Below are positions 57,597-64,000 of a DNA stretch of 64,000 nt, piece after piece. The DNA comes from Cordilura impudica (Eukaryota; Arthropoda; Insecta; Diptera; Scathophagidae): NCBI GenBank assembly GCA_963682025.1, contig OY821519.1:2224501-2288500 (forward strand). Direction: 5' to 3'. Position 1 is the stretch's first letter; each line of letters starts with the position of its first letter. The notes beneath the pieces were generated by a model. It saw only the letters and a list, made by a program, of their open reading frames with translations. It was not told the DNA's origin and did not search any database. A program made the position numbers and the translations under genes.

Positions 57597-58214
57597 AAAA
57601 ATGAAAAATTAAAAATGGAAAATGAGAAATGGAAAATGGAACATGAAAAATTAAAAATGAAAAATGAAAAGTGAAAAATGAAAAATGAAAAATGAAAAAT
57701 CAAAAATGAAAATTGAAAAATGAAAAATAAAAAATGGAAATTGCAAAATGGAAAATGAAAAATTAAATATGACAAATGAAAAAATGGAAAATGGAAAATT
57801 AAAAATTAAAATTGAAAAATGAAAAATGAAAAATGGAAAATGAAAAGTAGAAAACAGAAAACGATAAATTAAAAATGGAAAATGAGAAATGAAAAATCAA
57901 AATTAAAAATTGAAAAATGGAAATTGAAAAATTAAAAATGAAAAATTGAAAATCGAAAATGGAAAATGAGAAATGGAAAATGAAAAATTAAATGAAAAAT
58001 GAAAAATGAAAAGTGGAAAATGGAAAATGAAAAATTAAAATGGAAAATGAAAAATGGAAAATGGAACATGAAAAATGAGAAATGGAAAACGGAAAACGGG
58101 AAATGAAAAATGAAAAATCAAAATTGAAAATGGAAATTGAAAAATTAAAAATGAAAAATTGAAAATCGAAGATGGAAAATGGAAAATGAGAAATGGAAAA
58201 TGAAAAATGAAAAT
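57150..58214 (-). repeat. Heptamer minisatellite (GAAAAAT)n in INE-2, left part
   Basis: AAAAATG and AAAATGG units. The stretch 57400-57510 is nearly pure (GAAAAAT)n. The 219-residue Phe/His/Ile/Ser-rich minus-strand frame at 57116-57775 is this array translated. Confidence 0.95.
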
Positions 58215-58215
58215 G

Positions 58216-58999
58216 AACAAGTAAGAAATTTATAGTCGGTCTAGACCGACTATACGATACCCTATACCATCCGTATAGAGACTCTATCTTTCATGCCCAA
58301 CTAACTGGATGTAGAAAATAAGCATAAACCAAATTTGAGTGGGATTCTTATTAAATTTTTGGTTGCAGATATGAAAAAGTTCATATCGGATGCTACATCT
58401 ATATGGGGACTAGGCCCAAAAATGGACGATCCTGACTATGTTTGGTAAAGTCTCTTGTATTTTGCAAAAATATATACAAACAAAATTTGAGATGAATCAG
58501 TGCAATATTTCTGTTTTTTGATAGATTTAAGTGAAGATCGGGAAGCAGCTCTATATTTGGCCTATGACTAAGAGCTGTTCCATAGGGCTCATTTTTGGAC
58601 TACTGATTAATGGATGTAATAAATACATACACACCCAATTTGACTAAGATTTATATGATAATTTGGATCTTATGGCAATTTATGTTGATTTCATAGGGGT
58701 CATTTGTATGGGGGCTAGGTCTGAACATTGACCAATTTCAACAGCGTTCATCCTATGCCTGAGAGAAGCTTATATACCAAATTTCATCAAAACATATTCA
58801 TATTTGCGACCTGCAGTTTGATTACAAGCTTTACATGGACACACAGACGGACGGACGGATGGACATCGTTAAATCGAATCAGATAGTGATTCTGATTCGA
58901 TCGGTATTATAAAAGATGGGTCTAGGTCAAATATTTTTGGTAGTTACAAACAGCAGCACAAAGTCATTATACCCAAACCACACAGTGGTATAGGGTATA
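58216..58999 (-). mobile_element. INE-A copy 11, full length, nested in the INE-2 array
   Basis: 3' palindrome near 58230-58253 and 'aacaagtaagaaatttatag'. ACGG tract short (58847-58862). 5' hairpin at 58970-58999. Array units on both sides continue in register by eye. Confidence 0.9.
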
Positions 59000-59001
59000 A
59001 A

Positions 59002-59153
59002 AATGAAAAATGAAAAGTGGAAAATAAAAAATGAAAAATTAAAATGGAAAACGGAAAATGGAAAATGAAAAATGGAAAATGAGAAATGGAAAATGGAACA
59101 TGAAAAATGAAAAATGAAAATTGAAAAATGGCAAATGGAAAATGGAAAATGGA

Positions 59154-59185
<32 letters not shown>

Positions 59186-59195
59186 GAAAAATTAA

Positions 59196-59227
<32 letters not shown>

Positions 59228-59592
59228 AAAAAATGGAATATGGAAAATAAAAAATTAAAAATAAAAAAAAAAAATGGAAATTAAAATTGAAAAATGGAAA
59301 ATGAACAATGAAAAATGGAGAATGAAAAATGGAAAACGGAAAACGAAAAATTAAAAATAGAAAATTAGAAAATGAAAAATTAAAAATGGAAAATGGAAAA
59401 TGAAAAATTAAAATTGAATACTGAAAAATGGAAAATGGAAAATTAAAAATGGAAAATGGAAAATAGAAAATGAAAAATGAAAAGTGGAAAATGAAAAATG
59501 AGAAATGAAAAACTAAAAATGAAAAACGAAAGAAGAAAATTGAAAAGTGAAAAATGAAAATGATAAAAAAAATGAAAATTGAAAATGAAAAA
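59002..59592 (-). repeat. Heptamer minisatellite in INE-2, right part
   Basis: Continuation of the AAAAATG/AAAATGG array up to the INE-2 3' end block 'ggtgtaggctatcaaag'. Confidence 0.95.
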
Positions 59593-60109
59593 GGTGTAGG
59601 CTATCAAAGATTCGGCCCAGCCGAATTTAACGCTCTTACTTGTTTTATTATAGATTCGTCATTTTTTTTTTTTGTTAATAATTATTAATTATTTTGTTTA
59701 GTATGGGAAATCTAGTAAAAATGAGCTAGATTTCACTCGAAATCTCGTATATACTAGATTTTGCTTAGATGTAAACATACTATACGCGACATTTAAGTAA
59801 AACCAAAATATTTTTACCAATACCAATAAACGTTTCAAATGGATATCAAGTTGAATTTCATTCACATTTGAAACTTTTATATGCTTAATTAAAAATACCT
59901 GAATTATATAGCAATTGAATATCATATAATACGATTTTTAAAAATATACATATATAACAAAATTCTGGTCACTATTCAGAGATACATCAGATATTGCACT
60001 TTCTAAGTTTCAAAGTTTCAATATGCGCTGATTTTATTTTTTTTTTTTTTTCTTTCAACATATTCATTCATCATGCAATCGATTTTCTCTTATGGCTTAA
60101 CAAAGAAAA

Positions 60110-60770
60110 TACAACAAATTTGTGGAAAATTTTTCTTTATTTGTCAACATGATTATAGCTTCAATAGTTTCGATACCCTGTGTATAGTAAGAACTGTCTA
60201 GCTCCTTAAAATTGCCATCAACCGCTGACTACTCCTCCTCAATGTTGGCAAAATTTACACCACCGAGCCGTTTTTTCAAATTTGGAAATAAAAATATTCC
60301 GAAGGAGTTAAATCTGGCGAAAGCCATTCGAACTTTAATTCATGGATTTTGGCCTTCATAACAGTGGATGAGTGAAACGGTACGTTTTTTACCAAATACG
60401 GACTTTTTTTTATTAATTTCATAACTTAGCTAAAAGTCACCATTGATTGTTGTAGATAAGCAATAAAAATAATCAGATGCCCACCCCAAAAAACGCACAA
60501 CATAACTTTGTCTGCAGATGGAACTGTCTTTGCCCTCTTTGGACACGATTCTTCCACTTCAGTCGACTGTTTTAATTGTTCCTTTGTTCCCAAGTGTGAA
60601 GTGGTGCACCCATGTCTTCTCCGTAGTTACTAATCGATGCAAAAACTCGGTTTCATTGCGGTCAAACATCGCCAAACACTCTATTGAAACAGCTTCACTA
60701 AGCTTGGTTCGACTGAGACCTTGCAAACTAAAGTATTTAATTACATAACGGTGACCCATTTTTTCCACGT
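60110..60770 (-). pseudogene. Mariner-family transposase pseudogene
   Basis: The minus-strand frame 60768-60559 reads MEKMGHRYVIKYFSLQGLSR, then CLAMFDRNETEFLHRLVTTE and KTWVHHFTLGNKGTIKTVD. Shifted frames continue KRAKTVPSADKVMLCVFWGG and FIAYLQQSM, then KIHELKFEWLSPDLTPSEYF, FPNLKKRLGGVNFANIEEE and SYYTQGIETIEA. This is the mariner order (VT.DETWIHH, KVM.SVFWD, HQDNAP.H, SPDLAPSDYFLFPNLKK, GIEKLE). The first catalytic Asp region reads TTEKTW, and the second (QDNAP) is deleted or unreadable. The N-terminal helix-turn-helix third is missing. Confidence 0.85.
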
Positions 60771-60842
60771 TTACAAATCCACAGAAATCGTTTACTTTTG
60801 ATGACTTCCAAAAGAATACTAAACTTGAAATATATGTTTTAT

Positions 60843-61607
60843 CTGTGGTTTTCTGGAATAACCGCGTATGTCCATTTCTGTCAGTTTTGAGTTAATGATG
60901 CCAAATATATTAATTTTAACGCTCTTTACATGTGTTAAATTTTTTTAAAAAACTATTGATCATTTCTGAGTTTTTTCTTTAAATAACGACGTCATTTAAA
61001 TGTTTATTAAATTAATTTGCAGCACTATCGACGTATGTCAACCTACGTTTGATCGCTGACAAATTATTTTCTCAGAAAACGACACATTGCGACATACGTT
61101 GTTATTAATGAAAAAAAAATGCAAAATAATTTTGGATTATTTTTCAGTTTATAACCACTTATAAAAACTTGTGTGTTTATTTCTGTTATTTCTTGTCACT
61201 ATTATTCTTGATACATTATTATATTCTCATCTTAACTCCCGTTAACTTTTTGTTGACGAACAAAAAAATCCATTTTGCAAGTAACAACAACTTATGTCTA
61301 CATGGGTGGTTGCATTGGTAGTTTTCTTTTTCAAAGAAAACGACTTTTGTCGACATAAGTTGTTTTATCTGCACACACTTTATGTGTTATTTACATATTG
61401 TTTTTTTCGTCCTTCTCTAGGAGCTATTTCTCTGAAGATTTTTGACTCAAAATTTTATATAAAGTATTTATTGCCCATATCTACAAGACTGTTAAATAAA
61501 AAGCTCTAAAATCTTTATATCGAGCCCATAATTTAAAATATAAAGTTTTTTGGTTCCTCTGAACATTTTGATTTTATGACATACGCGGTTATTCTAGCAA
61601 ACCACAG
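60843..61607 (-). mobile_element. CTM MITE copy 3
   Basis: CTGTGGTTTTCTGGAATAAC to GTTATTCTAGCAAACCACAG, flanked by TTAT on both sides (4 bp target duplication). Inverted relative to the copies at 7069 and 54454. The 71-residue frame at 61294 is incidental. Confidence 0.9.
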
Positions 61608-62041
61608 TTATAAGATTGCCACTTTCACCAAAGTAATTTTCTTCAAACCACTGCCACCATAGGTCCGATCTGTTTGTTCTCGAGCAGCCCTCGTAATTGT
61701 ACGGGGGTTATATCTGAAAAACTCTCATACACGAAATTTCATCCGAACATATCTTTTCTTGTGATATATGGCTAAATCAACTCTAGAAATTCGGTACTTT
61801 TATTTAAAAAAGAAGTTTTGTAACACAATTTTTTGTTTAAAGAAGAGAAAAAAATATTTCAACCCATTATTTTAGTATTATGATTTGAAAGAAAAATCTT
61901 AAATTAATACGAATTATATTTAAAAAAAAAAAAGAAATAAATGAGAATAATTGCTTTCAAGAAATATTTAAAAAAATAAAAAAAAAATACCAAGGGCTCT
62001 AATTCATGTTGCAAAATTATAAGGTAGAATTTTGATTGCAG

Positions 62042-62133
62042 TGAAATTATTGCTGCCAAATACGAGTATTACGCACAAGTGGTCATCATTTGAATACGAG
62101 TATAAGGTGGTTCAAGTTGATATGCAAATTTAA
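62042..62133 (+). CDS. Speculative second coding exon
   Basis: Preceded by 'gaattttgattgcag', an acceptable acceptor. In phase with the exon at 56193-56211 it is open for 30 codons to TAA at 62131-62133, and AATAAA lies at 62158. No homology is recognised and the region also has an open minus-strand frame (62086-62394). Confidence 0.15.
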
Positions 62134-62324
62134 TGCAATATGAAGACATAAGAAAGCAATAAAAACAAAACGAAATATGTGTTGAAGAAACATTTGGAAG
62201 GCGAACCAACAACAAACACTGCCCTTTAATGAGACCCTAATAAATGTACAAAATAAAACTGAAAACGTTAATTCATATCCGGAGTATGATAATTCATCAA
62301 CAACAGAACTAAATATGAAATAAC

Positions 62325-62378
62325 ATGTATGAGTGTTAAAATCATGTTTGCCGAATCTTTGATACCCTCCACCGAAGT
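62325..62378 (-). mobile_element. INE-2 3' end relic
   Basis: The minus strand reads GGTGGAGGGTATCAAAGATT and CGGC, then 'ttttaacactcatacatg', a degenerate match to the INE-2 terminus. Confidence 0.55.
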
Positions 62379-63230
62379 CTTTCGTAACTTTCATTTAAAT
62401 TTATTTAAGGGGTGATACAATTTTATGGAGTTAAAAACAATTTATGGAGGTAAAAAAAAACTTTTTTTTTAATTTTTGAGGTGAAAAAATGTATAAAATA
62501 ATTTTGACTTGAATGTAAATTTAAATATTTAACGATTACTTAACTGTCTTTATAAACACAAGAAAATAAGTAAAACATTTAGATCATGACTTCATGCAAG
62601 CAAAAAGGCTAAAATAAGACTTACTGTTGCATTGGCTAAGATAAAGAAAATAAGGTCAAGGGTTAAAATAGAAAGGATAATTATTAAGTGAGCCACCAAT
62701 ATTTTTTAAGGTATATAAAGGTTTAATATTTTTATCATCCGAATAAATACTTGTGTCAAATCGACACTAACGTTAGTTTATTACAATTTATTATTTTGAT
62801 ATATATTTTTTTTTTTAATTATTGACCAACACTCAGGGGATACAGATGCAGAGCATTGTGTTGATCTCAGGAAAATAGGTTATGTGAAGAAGGAAAGAGG
62901 GAGTAGTGTTTGTGGATATTTGACTTAAATTTTATTAGATTTCACAAGGGAACAAAATTTAACTTTTGTGGTGTTGACTGGAACTTTATTGCAATTTTTT
63001 ACTTATTTGAGGTTGTTGATTTCAAATCTGCACTTGGTTTTTTTCTCTCAGCTCAACTTTTCGCGATACACCGTTATATCCAAACTTAAGGTACTTCCTC
63101 TACATACATATATTGGAATAACTTGAAAACGGTTCCCCACCTTAAGGGAATGTGCCCTGTCGGTCGGCAGGGTTTGTATGTTCGTTTAAAAAAATATATA
63201 TGCGTATCTTCTCCATGTTAAACCATATTT

Positions 63231-63845
63231 CTGTGGTTTTCTGGAATAACCGCGTATGTCCATTTTGGTCAGTTTTGAGTTAACGATGCCAAATTTATTA
63301 ATTTTTAACGCTCTTTACATGTTTTCAATTTTTTTTTTTTAAATATTGACCATTTCTGAGTTTTTTCTTTAATAACGACGTAACTGAAATGTTTATTAAA
63401 TTAATTTGGAGTACTATCGACGTATGTCAACATACGTTTGATTGCTAACAAATTATTGTCTCAGAAAACGACACATAGCGATATACGTTGTTATTAATGA
63501 AAAAAAAAATGCAAAATAATTTTGGATTATTTTTCAGTTTATAACCACTTATAAAAACTTTTTTTCAAAGAAAACGACTTTTGTCGACATAAGTTGTTTT
63601 ATCTGCACACACTTTATGTGTTATTTACATATTGTTTTTTTTTTTTGTCCTTCTCTAGGATCTATTCCTCTGAAGATTTTTGACTCAAAATTTTATATAA
63701 AGTATTATTTGCCCATATCTACAAGACTGTTAAATAAAAAGCTCCAAAAACTTTATATCGAGCCCATAATTTCAAATATAACATTTTTTGGCTCCCCTGA
63801 ACATTTTGATTTTATGACATACGCGGTTATTATAGAAAACCACTG
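63231..63845 (-). mobile_element. CTM MITE copy 4, internally shortened
   Basis: CTGTGGTTTTCTGGAATAAC to GTTATTATAGAAAACCACTG. It lacks about 150 bp of the centre present in copy 3 (the CATCTTAACTCCCGTTAAC region). Flanks ATTT and ACTT do not form a clear duplication. Confidence 0.85.
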
Positions 63846-64000
63846 ACTTGGTACCCATATGGTCATGATAAAAATTGGTAAACTTTGAAAAAAAAATATT
63901 TTTTTATGTATGAAATATGCATATTTAGCTTTAATAAGGTGTTGGTTTAAGTGGGTGTGAAAGTAAAAAAATTTATCCGACTGAATATCTAATAATTTAG

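Larger units (their letters stand above)
56684..59646 (+). mobile_element. INE-2 element (Helentron-like), with 2.4 kb expanded core
   Basis: 5' end TATACCCTCCACACCTCAGTG with a CCTC/GAGG hairpin, then 'gtttgtcattccgtttgtaac', 'tattttcttgatccttataa' and GTCTATCCGTCTGTCTGT. The 3' end has 'ctatcaaagattcgg', the hairpin TTCGGC-CCA-GCCGAA and 'cgctcttacttgtttt'. It has the same plan as INE-A but a different sequence. Such elements in Drosophila carry a variable tandem core; here it is a heptamer array of about 1.65 kb split by INE-A copy 11. Confidence 0.85.
56273..59780 (+). mobile_element. MITE with GTGCGTTTACATCTAAG ends, interrupted by INE-2
   Basis: The left end GTGCGTTTACATCTAAGG faces 'cttagatgtaaacatac' at the right. 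Both are followed inward by AAAATCTAGTA, and TA lies outside each end (56271-56272 and 59781-59782). About 540 bp remains after removing INE-2. No transposase seen. Confidence 0.7.
61608..63230. other. Mostly unique AT-rich DNA with an INE-2 end relic
   Basis: 'gtccgatctgtttgttctcg' and 'gaaatttcatccgaacat' near 61660-61750 have the style of INE-type interior sequence. A degenerate INE-2 3' end lies on the minus strand at 62325-62378. The candidate second exon of the speculative gene is at 62042-62133. Otherwise nothing recognised. Confidence 0.4.

Noticed and set aside
57116..57775. 219-residue Phe/His/Ile/Ser-rich open frame
   Set aside because: Direct translation of the (GAAAAAT)n array; the period gives FHFSFFI-type repeats on the minus strand with no independent coding evidence. 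The same applies to 4354-4722, 58035-58220 and 58927-59211.
61294..63846. 71- and 76-residue frames (61294-61509 and 63616-63846)
   Set aside because: Both lie within CTM MITE copies and are similar to each other only because the MITEs are.

Overview
The window looks like AT-rich intergenic or intronic DNA from a higher fly (Brachycera, probably a calyptrate; this placement is inference). The evidence is the many INE-1/DINE-1-like elements, Helitrons with A|T insertion sites, Tc1/mariner relics, CAA/CTG microsatellites and very low gene density. I see no intact protein-coding gene, rRNA or functional tRNA. Most long open frames are low-complexity or transposon sequence. Nothing here looks bacterial or viral.

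I recognise these repeat families by internal comparison and use these labels. INE-A is a ~790 bp DINE-1/Helentron-like element with a 5' TATACCC hairpin and a 3' palindrome followed by CTTACTTGT. INE-2 is a second family of the same type. HelN is a ~370-480 bp non-autonomous Helitron (5' TC, 3' hairpin plus CTAG, A|T target). TRB is an element opening ATGTGAGTCCGATCACAGGG, often with a T-rich heptamer array in its core. PAL is a ~910 bp foldback element. GTG is an element whose core is a ~124 bp tandem repeat rich in GTGACTGTGCGTGAC. CTM is a ~615-765 bp MITE with CTGTGG termini. There is also a degenerate satellite-like block at 50.8-55.7 kb.

Layout. 0-8.4 kb: TRB copies, one nested in a PAL element and itself carrying an INE-A, then a Tc1 relic, HelN copies and a CTM. 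8.4-11.7 kb: mostly single-copy sequence with microsatellites and a tRNA-derived SINE between duplicated segments. 11.7-17.4 kb: TRB, INE-A, GTG, an interrupted HelN, a Tc1 transposase pseudogene and a TA-flanked MITE. 17.7-28.1 kb: HelN, a complete PAL palindrome, GTG, a minisatellite with a Tc1 relic, and TRB/INE-A nests. 29.7-36.8 kb: a head-to-tail HelN pair, a large TRB nest, a jockey-like endonuclease relic and INE-A copies. 36.7-40.7 kb: a 3.8 kb TRB with over 1.6 kb of heptamer array, an INE-A, and a TIR transposon carrying an unrecognised protein-like reading frame. 40.7-43.5 kb: single-copy. 43.5-49.5 kb: PAL with a GTG nested inside, HelN, a LINE reverse-transcriptase relic, a hAT relic and INE-A. 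50.8-55.7 kb: a satellite block invaded by a Helitron with a broken helicase and by a CTM. 56-64 kb: a possible promoter and first exon, a triple nest (MITE, INE-2, INE-A), a mariner relic and two CTMs.

The points most worth following are four. The first is the TIR element at 39439-40463 with a non-transposase coding relic. The second is the insertions whose boundaries are confirmed by paralogous empty sites inside the window. The third is the heptamer arrays shared by unrelated elements. The fourth is the weak but testable two-exon small gene at 56193/62042. All family names come from reading the sequence and remembered family features; no database was searched.
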